64,000 nt of DNA, from contig JALCNR010000013.1 of the NCBI GenBank assembly GCA_022649165.1, positions 24,369 to 88,368 of the forward strand. The letters are read 5' to 3'. This DNA comes from Actinomyces sp. Its GTDB lineage: Bacteria > Actinomycetota > Actinomycetes > Actinomycetales > Actinomycetaceae. A model generated the notes under the pieces. The model saw only the letters and a list, made by a program, of their open reading frames with translations, was not told the origin of the DNA and did no database searches. The translations under genes were made by a program, and so were the position numbers. Positions 27,704 to 35,831 of this stretch are shown here, in pieces (position 1 is the first letter of the stretch; the number at the start of each line of letters is the position of its first letter).

Positions 27704-28540
27704 TCAGCGGGTGAGCAGCCCGGCATCGACCGGCACCTGGGCGCCGGTGATGTAGCGGGCCCGGTCCGAGGCCAGGAAGAGGACGAGTTCCGCGACGTCG
27801 TCGACCTCCACCCAGGGGACCGGCAGCAGGTTCCCCGCCGAGCGCTCCGCGATCTCCCGCGGCGTCGACCCCTCCTGAGCGGCCAGGCCATCGTTGAACG
27901 CGCTGTTGACGCCCGTGGGGTGGATGGAGACGACGCGGATGCCATGGGGAGCCAGCTCGATCGCCCACGACTTCGTCAGGCCGACCAGGCCCCACTTGCT
28001 GGCGGCGTAATGCGACAGGCGCGGGAACCCGCGCAGTCCGGCGATGGAGGAGTTGTTGATGATGACGCCCGAGCCCTGGGCGATGAACGTGGGAATGACG
28101 GTCCGCGCCGCCAGCCACGCACCCTTGAGGTTGATGTCGAGGACCGCGTCCCACTGGTCCTCGGTCAGGGCGGCGGCCTCCGCGTAGGAGCCGACGCCCG
28201 CGTTGTTGAAGAGCACGTCGATGCGGCCGAAGCGGTCGAGGGCGGCGGCGGCCGCGGCCTCGAGGTCGGCGGCGCTGCGCACATCGCCGGTTGCCGCCAG
28301 GAAACGCCCTCCTGAGGCCTCGATCTGCCTGCCCAGGGAGTCGAGCGCAGCGGCCTCATCGGTGACGTAGGCCGGATAGGGCAACGGCCGGTCCAGGTCG
28401 AAGCCGACCACGGCGGCGTTCTTCCGGGCGAAGGCGAGGGCGGTGGCACGCCCCTGGCCGCTTCCAGCACCGGTGATGAGGACGACCTTGCCGGTGAAGT
28501 CCTCGGTGGTGGCAGCGGGAGAGATGACGGGTTCTGGCAT
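27704..28540 (-). CDS. Short-chain dehydrogenase, resembling mycofactocin-coupled SDRs
   Basis: 278 residues. The coenzyme motif TGAGSGQG spans residues ~24-31, NNAG is at ~112-115, and the catalytic residues are Ser164/165, Tyr178 and Lys182. The segment after the second strand (DLDRPLPYPAYVTDEAAALD) is longer than in classical SDRs and recalls the insertion of the mycofactocin-coupled group (TIGR03971). No mycofactocin synthesis gene is in the window. The ATG follows GGAGGAACCC. Next gene: amidase, 11 nt away. Substrate unknown. Confidence 0.88.
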   Translation of the reverse strand: MPEPVISPAATTEDFTGKVVLITGAGSGQGRATALAFARKNAAVVGFDLDRPLPYPAYVTDEAAALDSLGRQIEASGGRFLAATGDVRSAADLEAAAAAALDRFGRIDVLFNNAGVGSYAEAAALTEDQWDAVLDINLKGAWLAARTVIPTFIAQGSGVIINNSSIAGLRGFPRLSHYAASKWGLVGLTKSWAIELAPHGIRVVSIHPTGVNSAFNDGLAAQEGSTPREIAERSAGNLLPVPWVEVDDVAELVLFLASDRARYITGAQVPVDAGLLTR

Positions 28541-28646
28541 GGGTTCCTCCTCAGGACACCGGGATCGGGGCCGGTGCGGTCGTCGATTACGGGTTCGCGT
28601 GCGGATGCGGGTCACGGACGAGGCCGGCGCCGCCCCGCCTCGCCCC

Positions 28647-29390
28647 TTACCCACGGGACATGGCGGCGACCGCGCGGTCGCCGGCGAACTGGAGCAGTTG
28701 GACCAGGATGATCGTCAGGACGATCGTCACGACCATGACATCGGGCATGAAGCGCTGATAGCCGTAGTAGTAGGCGAGGGTCCCCAGGCCGCCCCCTCCG
28801 ACGGTGCCGGCCATCGCCGAATAGGACACCAGGGTCACTGAGGTGACGGTGAGCGCCGCCACCAGGGAGGGCACGGACTCGCGCACGAGGACCCCGGCGG
28901 CGGTCTGCCACACGGAGGCGCCCGCCATCTGGGAGGCCTCCAGCACGCCCCGGGGCACCGAGGACAGCGCGTTCTCCACCAGGCGGGCGAAGAAGGGGAT
29001 GGCTCCCACCGACAGCGGTACGCAGGCCGCCTGCCAGCCCAGGGAGGTCCCCGCGATCAGACGGGTGAGGGGGATCAGGGCGATCATGAGGATGATGAAC
29101 GGCGTGGACCGGCCGATGTTCACCAGCAGCGAGAGGGCCTGGTGGAGCGGGCGGTTGGGGCGCAGGCCGCCCGGCGCCGCCAGGGCCAGCAGTACGCCCA
29201 GCGGCAGGCCGAGCACCAGTGTGGCCGTCGTGGACACGGCGACCATGGCGGTGGTCTCCCAGATCGCCTCGGGGACCTTCGCCTGGATAAGCTCCCAGTT
29301 CTCCAGCGAGACGGCGCTCAGCGACGGCGGGTTCCCCCACCGGAGGGATCCCGGGAGGGCACTCGGCGCCCCTGAGGCCGGGACGCTCAT
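28647..29390 (-). CDS. metI: Methionine ABC transporter permease (MetI)
   Basis: 247 residues with about five membrane helices and the BPD_transp_1 fold. ETTAMVAVSTTATLVLGLPLG opens the fold, PFIILMIALIPLTR is in the middle, and the EAA-type coupling loop is ASQMAGASVWQTAAGVLVRES. Its ATG overlaps the metN stop by 4 nt. It works with MetN, and either as a homodimer or together with the second permease encoded at 30738-31427. Confidence 0.92.
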   Translation of the reverse strand: MSVPASGAPSALPGSLRWGNPPSLSAVSLENWELIQAKVPEAIWETTAMVAVSTTATLVLGLPLGVLLALAAPGGLRPNRPLHQALSLLVNIGRSTPFIILMIALIPLTRLIAGTSLGWQAACVPLSVGAIPFFARLVENALSSVPRGVLEASQMAGASVWQTAAGVLVRESVPSLVAALTVTSVTLVSYSAMAGTVGGGGLGTLAYYYGYQRFMPDVMVVTIVLTIILVQLLQFAGDRAVAAMSRG

Positions 29391-30364
29391 GACGCGGCCT
29401 CCACCCGAAGACCCGCCTCGCTCAGGCGGCGGACCACGCCGGGGCGGTCGGCCTCGGGGACGTCCAGCTGGAAGCGGGCGACGGATCCGCCTGCGATCGT
29501 CTCGATCGTGCCCGCCGTGATGGTGCTGGACCGCCCGAGGTCCGCCAGCACCCTGAGCGCGTCGGGGATCGCGATCCGCGTGGAGGACAGGGAGGCCTCG
29601 ATGTGGGCGTGGGCCAGGCTCACGGGCGGGCTGGCCAGAGGGATCAGCTCCGCGGCCAACGCGCTCGACCCCCGGGAGACGATGTCGATGAGGCGGCCGG
29701 ACTCGGTGATGCGCCCTCGTTCCAGGCGGCTGACGGAGTCACAGACCTGACGGACCACCGACATCTCATGGGTGATGATGAGGACGGTGACGCCCAGCTC
29801 GTCGCGCACACGGGCGATGAGCTCGAGGATCTGCCGAGTCGTCGCCCAGTCCAGCGCGGAGCTCGGCTCGTCGCACAGGAGCACCGGCGGCTCGGCCGCG
29901 AGCGCGCGGGCGATGCCGACGCGCTGGCGTTGCCCGCCGGAGAGCTGGTGGGGGTAGGACTCCCCGCGGTCCCCCAGGCCGACGAGGTCGAGGAGCCGCG
30001 CCACCCGCTCCTCGCGCCGCGCGCCGTCCGCCTTCGCGATCCGCAACGGGTAACCCACGTTCTCCGCCGCGGTCCGGGAGAGGAACAGGTTGACGTCCTG
30101 GAAGACCAGCCCGATGGACCGGCGGTGCCGGCGCAGCTCGGGCTCGGAGAGGGCCGTGATCTCCTGGCCGTCGATCCTCACCGATCCCGAGGTCGGTCGG
30201 GCCAGGCCCGTCAGACACCGGATGAGCGTCGACTTGCCCGCACCCGAGGGACCGACGATCCCATGGATCTCGCCGGCCGGGATGTGCAGGTCCAGTCCGT
30301 CGAGGGCGACGATGTCCCCGCCAGAGGTCCGGTAGACCATCCGGAGGTCCTCGACGTCGATCAT
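29387..30364 (-). CDS. metN: Methionine ABC transporter ATPase (MetN)
   Basis: 325 residues. Walker A GPSGAGKS is at 38-45, signature LSGGQRQR at 140-147, and Walker B VLLCDEP at ~160-166. The last ~85 residues form a NIL (ACT-like) domain, which in MetN binds methionine and inhibits transport. Only ATPase for the two permeases and MetQ found here. Transcribed leftward from the 373-bp divergent control region. Confidence 0.95.
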   Translation of the reverse strand: MIDVEDLRMVYRTSGGDIVALDGLDLHIPAGEIHGIVGPSGAGKSTLIRCLTGLARPTSGSVRIDGQEITALSEPELRRHRRSIGLVFQDVNLFLSRTAAENVGYPLRIAKADGARREERVARLLDLVGLGDRGESYPHQLSGGQRQRVGIARALAAEPPVLLCDEPSSALDWATTRQILELIARVRDELGVTVLIITHEMSVVRQVCDSVSRLERGRITESGRLIDIVSRGSSALAAELIPLASPPVSLAHAHIEASLSSTRIAIPDALRVLADLGRSSTITAGTIETIAGGSVARFQLDVPEADRPGVVRRLSEAGLRVEAAS

Positions 30365-30530
30365 GCTCGGTCTCCTCGGGGTGAGGCATCGGTGGACCGG
30401 GGGCGTTCCCCGTGCACAGAAGCGTGCTTCGGGGAAAACGCCTCCGAGGTGTTCGACCGGAATCCGAGATCACGTGAACGACATTCACCGGCGAATTCCG
30501 CCGCGTCTTTCCGTTGCACTCCACGGATAT

Positions 30531-30629
30531 GATTCCGCGAATCCAGCGTCACCCGGTTCCGGTATTCGGAACCGGGTGAAATGAACTGGAACACGGGTTC
30601 CGTTTACATTCTCTCGGTTTCGGAAACCG
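30531..30629. promoter_or_regulatory. Divergent met control region with operator-like palindromes and promoter
   Basis: The gap 30365-30737 holds no gene and is less GC-rich than its surroundings. GATTC-CGC-GAATC lies at 30531-30543. CACCCGGTTCCG-gtatt-CGGAACCGGGTG, perfect 12-bp arms, is at 30550-30578. GGAACACGGGTTCC is at 30588-30601 and CGGTTTCGGAAACCG at 30615-30629. A promoter for the rightward unit fits TGAACT (30582-30587), 17 bp, TACATT (30605-30610). The second palindrome then lies in the spacer and the third on the start point. The shared GGTTCC/GGAACC core suggests repeated binding of one regulator; its identity is unknown. Confidence 0.7.
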
Positions 30630-30737
30630 CCCGTCCAGATTGAAGATTCGCCAATAGGCTCCGGGACCAACACCATCGTCACCGCCGCCGGAGAGTCCTT
30701 TCCCCGGCGCGATCCGACCAGGGGAAGGAGCGAGGAG

Positions 30738-31427
30738 ATGCCCAGTCCTGGGATCGTCGTCGACCCGGCTCTGAGCGACAAGCTGCCGCAGGCGCTCATG
30801 GAGACGCTCTCGATGGTCGCCTGGTCCGGGGCGGCCACCGTCGCGCTCGGCATTCCCCTGGGGGTCGCGCTGTTCACGGCCTCACCGGCGGGCCTGCAGC
30901 CCGCACCGCACTTCTACCGCGCGGCCTCGGCCCTGGTCAACGTCGCCATCTCCCTGCCCTTCGTCATGCTCGTGACCCTGGCGCTGCCCCTCATCCGCCT
31001 GATGGTGGGCAGTGCCAGCGGCTGGCAGGCGACCGTCATCCCGCTCACGGTGGCGACCTTCCCCTTCCTGGCGCGGCTGGTCGAGATCTCTATGCGATCG
31101 GTGCCCGGCGCCACCGTGGAGGCGGGGCTCCTGGCGGGCGCCTCCCCGGGCCAGATCGTCGTGGGCATCCAGCTGCGGGAGTCCCGCTCGCGCCTGGCTG
31201 CAGACGTCACGGTCGCCGCGATCTCACTGGTCTCCTACTCGGCGCTAGTCGGAGTCGTGGGAGGCGGTGGGCTCGGGTATCTGGCAATCTCCTACGGCTA
31301 CAACCGGTTCCGGACGGACGTCATGATCGTCACGCTCCTGGTGATCATCGCCTTCGTACAGGTCGTCCAGATCGCGGGGACGCGTTTCGCGAACCGCCTG
31401 GACCCGGCCCACGCCACCGGGGGGTGA
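30738..31427 (+). CDS. Second MetI-type ABC permease
   Basis: 229 residues of the same fold as MetI: ETLSMVAWSGAATVALGIPLG opens it, SLPFVMLVTLALPLIRLMVG follows, and the coupling loop is GLLAGASPGQIVVGIQLRES. It is clearly a paralogue of the permease at 28647-29390 but diverged. Encoded with metQ on the rightward unit and lacking its own ATPase, so it probably shares MetN, perhaps making a mixed permease dimer. AAGGAGCGAGGAG precedes the ATG. Confidence 0.88.
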   Translation: MPSPGIVVDPALSDKLPQALMETLSMVAWSGAATVALGIPLGVALFTASPAGLQPAPHFYRAASALVNVAISLPFVMLVTLALPLIRLMVGSASGWQATVIPLTVATFPFLARLVEISMRSVPGATVEAGLLAGASPGQIVVGIQLRESRSRLAADVTVAAISLVSYSALVGVVGGGGLGYLAISYGYNRFRTDVMIVTLLVIIAFVQVVQIAGTRFANRLDPAHATGG

Positions 31428-31538
31428 CGCCGGACGCCGCGCCACCGCCTAGCTCTTCCCCCTCTCCCTCGTCCCCGAGCACCGACCATCAGCACCGACG
31501 GATCCCCGTCGGCGAATCCCCGAAACGGAGAAGCACCG

Positions 31539-32390
31539 ATGAAAAAGCCTCTGCCCTCGCTCGTCGCCCTCGGCCTCGCCGCGACCCTCGCCTGGACCCT
31601 CGCCGCATGCTCGAACGGCGCCGACGCCGCCGACTCGGACGGGTCCGACGGCGCCACGGGAACCGCGACCATCCGGATCGGAGCCGCCCCCACACCGCAT
31701 GCGAAGATCCTGGAATTCATCCAGGACAATCTGGCGCAGGATGCGGGAATCACCCTGGACATCGTCGAGTACACGGACGAGACACGACTCAACCAATTGG
31801 TGGCCGATGGCGACCTCGATGCGAATTACTTCCAGCACAAGCCGTATTTCGACTCCCAGGTGGAGGAATTCGGCTATGAGCTGACCGCTCTGGAGGGCGT
31901 TCACATCGAGCCCTATGCGCTGTATTCGAAGAAGGTCACCGACATCGGCGATCTGGCCGACGGCGCGACCATCGCCGTGACGAACGACCCCGTGAACCTG
32001 GGACGCGCCCTGGACCTCCTGGAGACCGGTGGCCTCATCACCGTCTCCGACACGGGCGACAAGGATCCGACGCTGCTCGACATCGCTGAGAACCCCAAGG
32101 ACCTCGAGTTCATCGAGACGGATCCCGCCCAGTTGGTCCGCGCCCTCGACGATGTGGACGGCGCGGTCATCAACGGGAACTATGCCCTCGACGGCGGGCT
32201 GAATCCGACCGAGGACGGCCTCCTCGTGGAGAGCGGCGTGGACAACCCCTACGCGAACTTCGTCGCGGTGAAGACCTCCCGCGCCTCCGAGGAAGCCATT
32301 CAGACCCTGGACAAGCTGCTCCATTCCGACGAGGTGAAGGCCTACATCGAGCAGACATGGCCCAGCGGCGAGGTCCTGCCCGCCTTCTGA
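31539..32390 (+). CDS. metQ: Methionine-binding lipoprotein (MetQ)
   Basis: 283 residues. Signal peptide with lipobox LAAC (Cys24), then an NlpA/MetQ domain: IRIGAAPTPHAKILEFIQDN, LDANYFQHKPYFDSQ, VHIEPYALYSKKV and GNYALDGGLNPTEDGL, all canonical for methionine (or methionine-peptide) binding. Surface-anchored receptor for the MetN/MetI system. Starts ~110 nt after the permease gene, with CGGAGAAGC upstream. Ends at a strong hairpin. Confidence 0.95.
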   Translation: MKKPLPSLVALGLAATLAWTLAACSNGADAADSDGSDGATGTATIRIGAAPTPHAKILEFIQDNLAQDAGITLDIVEYTDETRLNQLVADGDLDANYFQHKPYFDSQVEEFGYELTALEGVHIEPYALYSKKVTDIGDLADGATIAVTNDPVNLGRALDLLETGGLITVSDTGDKDPTLLDIAENPKDLEFIETDPAQLVRALDDVDGAVINGNYALDGGLNPTEDGLLVESGVDNPYANFVAVKTSRASEEAIQTLDKLLHSDEVKAYIEQTWPSGEVLPAF

Positions 32391-32395
32391 GATCG

Positions 32396-32432
32396 GCCCG
32401 GCGAAGCGGGTCCGGGACCCGTGTCGCCGGGC
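32396..32432. terminator. Hairpin between convergent metQ and ridA-type gene
   Basis: GCCCGGCGA (32396-32404) pairs with TCGCCGGGC (32424-32432), with an inner CGGGT/ACCCG stem. Starts 5 nt after the metQ stop; both genes point at it. Confidence 0.7.
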
Positions 32433-32453
32433 GTCGCCGACCGCCGGATCCCG

Positions 32454-32921
32454 TCAGGCGGGCTCCGTCAGCGCGAACTCGGCCTCGACCTCGACCGAGG
32501 CGTCCAGCGGAAGCACCGCGACGCCGACAGCCGAGCGGATGTGCCCGCCCTCGAAGATCTCCCCGTACAGCTCGGACGCCCCGTTGAGGACCGCCGCCTG
32601 GCCCGTGAAGTCCGGGCGCGAGCTCACGAATCCTGTCACCTTGACGACACCGGCCAGCCGGTCGACGCCGCCCGCCGCCTCCGCCGCAGCGGCCAGGGCG
32701 TTGAGGGCCGCCACCCGCGCCGCCTCCTTGGCCTGCGCCGGATCGGTGCCGCCCTGGCCCACCGAGCCCGTGCAGGTGAGGGAGCCGCCGGCCGAGGGGA
32801 GCTGACCCGACGTCCGCGCCACCGCGCGGTCGACGAGGGCCGGGACGTAGGCAGCCACGGGCGCGGCCACCGGAGGCAGCTCAATGCCCAGTTCTGTGAG
32901 TCTCTGCGACGTCGTGGTCAT
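32454..32921 (-). CDS. RidA family protein
   Basis: 155 residues of the YjgF/YER057c/UK114 fold. LGIELPPVAAPVAAYVPA opens it, VARTSGQLP begins the core, GGVDRLAGVVKVTGFVSS lies in the middle, and RSAVGVAVLPLDASVEVE holds the conserved Arg that contacts substrate in RidA deaminases. RidA hydrolyses reactive enamine/imine intermediates released by PLP enzymes. This longer subtype (about 155 residues) often has unknown specificity. Stands alone, convergent with metQ. Confidence 0.9.
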   Translation of the reverse strand: MTTTSQRLTELGIELPPVAAPVAAYVPALVDRAVARTSGQLPSAGGSLTCTGSVGQGGTDPAQAKEAARVAALNALAAAAEAAGGVDRLAGVVKVTGFVSSRPDFTGQAAVLNGASELYGEIFEGGHIRSAVGVAVLPLDASVEVEAEFALTEPA

Positions 32922-33026
32922 GTCGGAATCCTCCTCGAGGGGATCGGCCGGATGCCGGGGCCCCGATCCGGGCGGCGGGACGCCCTCGTCGACGGCGCCG
33001 CGGAAACGGCACCGGCGAGGGCGACG

Positions 33027-33061
33027 CCCCAGGCCCCAGGCCCCAGGCCCCAGGCCCCAGG
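33027..33061. repeat. Five tandem copies of a 7-bp unit (CCCCAGG)
   Basis: Perfect head-to-tail repeats in the 193-bp gap between the ridA-type gene (starts 32921) and the beta-helix lipoprotein gene (ends 33115). Possible slippage-prone locus. No gene is seen in the rest of the gap. Confidence 0.9.
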
Positions 33062-33114
33062 GTAGTCGCGGGGCGCGCGCCGGGCTGGTCGGGTCCAGGC
33101 GGGATCGAGCCGGA

Positions 33115-34932
33115 TCAGCGCGGGCCTCCCCCCGGGCCTCCCATCGCGGCAGAGCCGCCCTCTCCGGCCGTCACCTGGGTCGCGGCGCCGTCCACCGTCA
33201 CCGTGTAGGCCGATCCGGCGGACACATCGGCGCCGGAGTAGACGACGCTGCCGAACGGCTTGACCGCGGTGAAGGAGACGAGCTCCGTCCCTGAGCCGTC
33301 CGTGACCGTGACCGTGGATCCGGCCGCGCCCGAGACGGTGGCGGCGATCCACCCCTGGCCGTCGGTCGAGGTCGGCGACTCGGCCATGCCGGAGGAGCCG
33401 ACGGCCAGAAGCACCCCGCCCGTGACGGCGAACGTGCCGTTCGTGTCCAGCGCGCCGTTGCCGTCGTTCGTCGGCCCCCACACGGTCGTGTTCCCGCCGC
33501 TGACGGTCATGTCGCCGTTGGAGTCCAGGCCGTCGCCGCCGGCATCGACGGTGACGGTGCCGCCGCTGATGTCGAGCTGCTCGCCGCTGTCCTCCATGCC
33601 GCCGCCCATGCCGCCCGGCGCCGTCGGCTGGTCCTCCGTCGTGTCGGACTCCTCGGAGGTCGCGGCGAGCCCGGCCTCGACGGTGGTGGACCCGGAGCCG
33701 TTGATCCCGTCGTCAGATGCCGTGATGTCGACCGTCCCCGCGGAGATCGTGACGAGCCCCGCCTCCAGGCCCTCGTTCGACCTGGTCACGACCACTGTCG
33801 CGCCGTCCAGGACGGCTGCGACCTCCGCATGGACGCCGTCGTCCCCGCTGGCCACGGTGACGGCCCCCGAGGTCAGGCGCAGGGCGCCCTTCGAATGGAG
33901 CCCGTCGTCGGCTGCGTCGACGTCGAGGGCGGCGCCGTCCACGATGAGGAAGGCTCCGGCCTTCACGCCCTTCGTCGAGGCGTCGGTCTTCCCGGCGCTG
34001 GCGCCGCCTCCGCTTGTGAGGTCGAGGGTGCCGCCGGTGAGCACGACGTCCGTCTGGGCGGAGAGGGCGTCGCCCGCGGAGGTCACCTGGATGTCCCCGC
34101 CCTGGATGTCGATGTATCCCCGGGAGGCGTCCTCATCCTGGTCGGAGGTCAGCCCGTCTCCTCCGGCGTCCACGGTGATCGTGGCGTCCTCCACCGTCAG
34201 GGAGTCCTTTCCCCTGAGTCCGTCGTCCGCGGCCGTCACGTCGAGCGCTCCCGACGCGATGACGAGATCGTCGGTCGAGGTGATCCCGTCGTTGCCGTTG
34301 CCGGTCACGGTCAGCGTGCCGTCCCCCGTGATCGTGAGGTCGGCGTCGGCGTAGATGGCGGCGTTGGCCTCCGCGGAGTCGTCGTACGAGGACGCGTCGG
34401 AGACGACCGAGTCGCCGACCAGCGACAGCGCCACGTCGTCCGCCGCCGCCACCTCGATGGCGGCCCCGGATCCGTTCGCGATCCTCGCCCCGTCCAGGAT
34501 CAGCACCACGAGGGCGTCCTCGCCGGCGTCCACGACGACCTGCCCGTCCAGCGACCCGCTCAGGCGGTAGACGCCCGCCTCGGTGACGGTCACGGTCGTC
34601 CCATCGACCGTCACCCCCTTGGAGTCCGAGCTGGCCGAGGTCCCCGAGAGCGCCACATCCTGCGCGTCGGCCGCGTCCCACTCGTCGTCCTCCACCGAGG
34701 AGGCGTCCTCGTCGGCCGCGAGCGCCTCCTCGGCGCTCGGCGGATCCGTCGTGTCCCCGGCCTCCGAGGCGGTCTGGACCGCGGAGGCGCCATCGGCGGA
34801 CTCGGCGCCGCTCGCCACGGAGTCGGGGGGCGCCCCGGAGCCGGCGGAGGCGTCGGCTCCCAGGTCGCAGGCCGCCAGGGAGATCGCCGCGGCGGCGAGC
34901 AGGCCCGAGGCCTTGAGGATCGTCTGTCTCAT
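33115..34932 (-). CDS. Surface lipoprotein, Cthe_2159-like beta-helix
   Basis: 605 residues. Signal peptide with lipobox LAAC (Cys22), then an Asp/Ser/Ala-rich spacer to ~95. Next comes a long series of repeats of the type TVTVDAGGDGLDSNGD or DVTAADDGLRGKDSL every ~22-45 residues, characteristic of the Cthe_2159 right-handed beta-helix (carbohydrate-binding, calcium-rich). Gly/Met-rich stretches near residues 470-480 and at the C-terminus (GGPGGGPR) are typical of this group. Probably exposed at the cell surface, binding acidic sugars or other polyanions. Overlaps the polyphosphate-polymerase gene start region by 4 nt, in one unit with VTC and DUF4956 genes. Confidence 0.87.
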   Translation of the reverse strand: MRQTILKASGLLAAAAISLAACDLGADASAGSGAPPDSVASGAESADGASAVQTASEAGDTTDPPSAEEALAADEDASSVEDDEWDAADAQDVALSGTSASSDSKGVTVDGTTVTVTEAGVYRLSGSLDGQVVVDAGEDALVVLILDGARIANGSGAAIEVAAADDVALSLVGDSVVSDASSYDDSAEANAAIYADADLTITGDGTLTVTGNGNDGITSTDDLVIASGALDVTAADDGLRGKDSLTVEDATITVDAGGDGLTSDQDEDASRGYIDIQGGDIQVTSAGDALSAQTDVVLTGGTLDLTSGGGASAGKTDASTKGVKAGAFLIVDGAALDVDAADDGLHSKGALRLTSGAVTVASGDDGVHAEVAAVLDGATVVVTRSNEGLEAGLVTISAGTVDITASDDGINGSGSTTVEAGLAATSEESDTTEDQPTAPGGMGGGMEDSGEQLDISGGTVTVDAGGDGLDSNGDMTVSGGNTTVWGPTNDGNGALDTNGTFAVTGGVLLAVGSSGMAESPTSTDGQGWIAATVSGAAGSTVTVTDGSGTELVSFTAVKPFGSVVYSGADVSAGSAYTVTVDGAATQVTAGEGGSAAMGGPGGGPR

Positions 34933-35831
34933 CGTGTCGGCCCTTCGGTGGTCGTCCCGGCGACGGCCGGGATGGTGGTCGGATGGTCGCCGGATCTCGG
35001 CCCGCCGATCCGCGCGCCGTGGAGGTCGGCGCGCAGCCCGGTCGACCTCGCCGTCTGGAGACCGGCCCGGCGCAGCGCCCGCGCCCACCGGTTTGCGGGG
35101 AGATCGGGGTGGAGGGCGGCCAGGGCCGTGGCGAATTTCGAGACGCGCTCAGGACGGCGGCCATGGGCCCAGAGGAGCCGGTCGAGGCATGACGGGCTGG
35201 AACCGGACTTCGTCTCGATGATGGCGACATCCGGGCAGTCCAGTCGCGCGCCGACGGCATCCGTCCACACGAGATCGGTGTCGAGCGTGGCTCGCCCGCC
35301 CTCGGGCATCGCGAGCGTCGCTCGCCTGTAGGAGCAGTGGAGCACGGGCCGGAGCCGTTCCGCCAGCGAGGGCTCCCGTCCCAGGGCGGCGAGTCGCCCG
35401 CCGACCCACGCGCGCCCCGCGTCGGTGAGATCGTCGGCCCGGGCTGCCGCCAACGGGAGCGGGATCCTCTCCTTCACGGTCGCCCCGCGGGGCCCGCGCG
35501 TCTTGACCTCGAGGAATGCGCTCGCGGAGTCGGCGTAGATGCGGGTGCGGACCTTGAAGCGACGGCGGCGGGGATGCGCCGCAGCGCAATAGCTGTCCAG
35601 GCCGGGCGTGTCGAAATAGGTCGAGCGGTAGAGCTGGGTGCGGGCGCCGCCGATCTCCAGGACCCGCGTGGCGGGATCCAGCCCCGCGAGGACGGTTGGG
35701 ACCTGAGAACGCTCCAGGAGGTACTTGCGGTCGATCCGGGTGAGCATCTCCGCGTGCGCGACCAGCTCGTCCAATGAGATCGACGGGAGCGGGGGGATCG
35801 GCGCCGCCCAGGCCGCCGGGGCCGTCATCAC
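34929..35831 (-). CDS. VTC-type polyphosphate polymerase domain protein
   Basis: 300 residues. The VTC fold is shown by RIDRKYLLERSQ near residue 32 (basic entrance strand), LYRSTYFDTPGLDSY, RFKVRTRIYADS, AFLEVKTR, VKERIPL and IIETKSG, giving the alternating basic/acidic residues of the triphosphate-tunnel metalloenzyme. In yeast Vtc4 this domain makes polyphosphate from ATP. No membrane segment here; membrane coupling may come from the DUF4956 neighbour. Start overlaps the DUF4956 stop by 4 nt and its stop overlaps the lipoprotein start by 4 nt. Confidence 0.88.
   Translation of the reverse strand: MMTAPAAWAAPIPPLPSISLDELVAHAEMLTRIDRKYLLERSQVPTVLAGLDPATRVLEIGGARTQLYRSTYFDTPGLDSYCAAAHPRRRRFKVRTRIYADSASAFLEVKTRGPRGATVKERIPLPLAAARADDLTDAGRAWVGGRLAALGREPSLAERLRPVLHCSYRRATLAMPEGGRATLDTDLVWTDAVGARLDCPDVAIIETKSGSSPSCLDRLLWAHGRRPERVSKFATALAALHPDLPANRWARALRRAGLQTARSTGLRADLHGARIGGPRSGDHPTTIPAVAGTTTEGPTR

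Noticed and set aside
30365..30737. SAM riboswitch between the divergent met units
   Set aside because: I looked for SAM-I/IV-type conserved segments in both directions and found none; the region shows protein-operator-like palindromes instead.
33027..33061. CRISPR-like repeat
   Set aside because: Seven-base units with no spacers; a simple tandem repeat.
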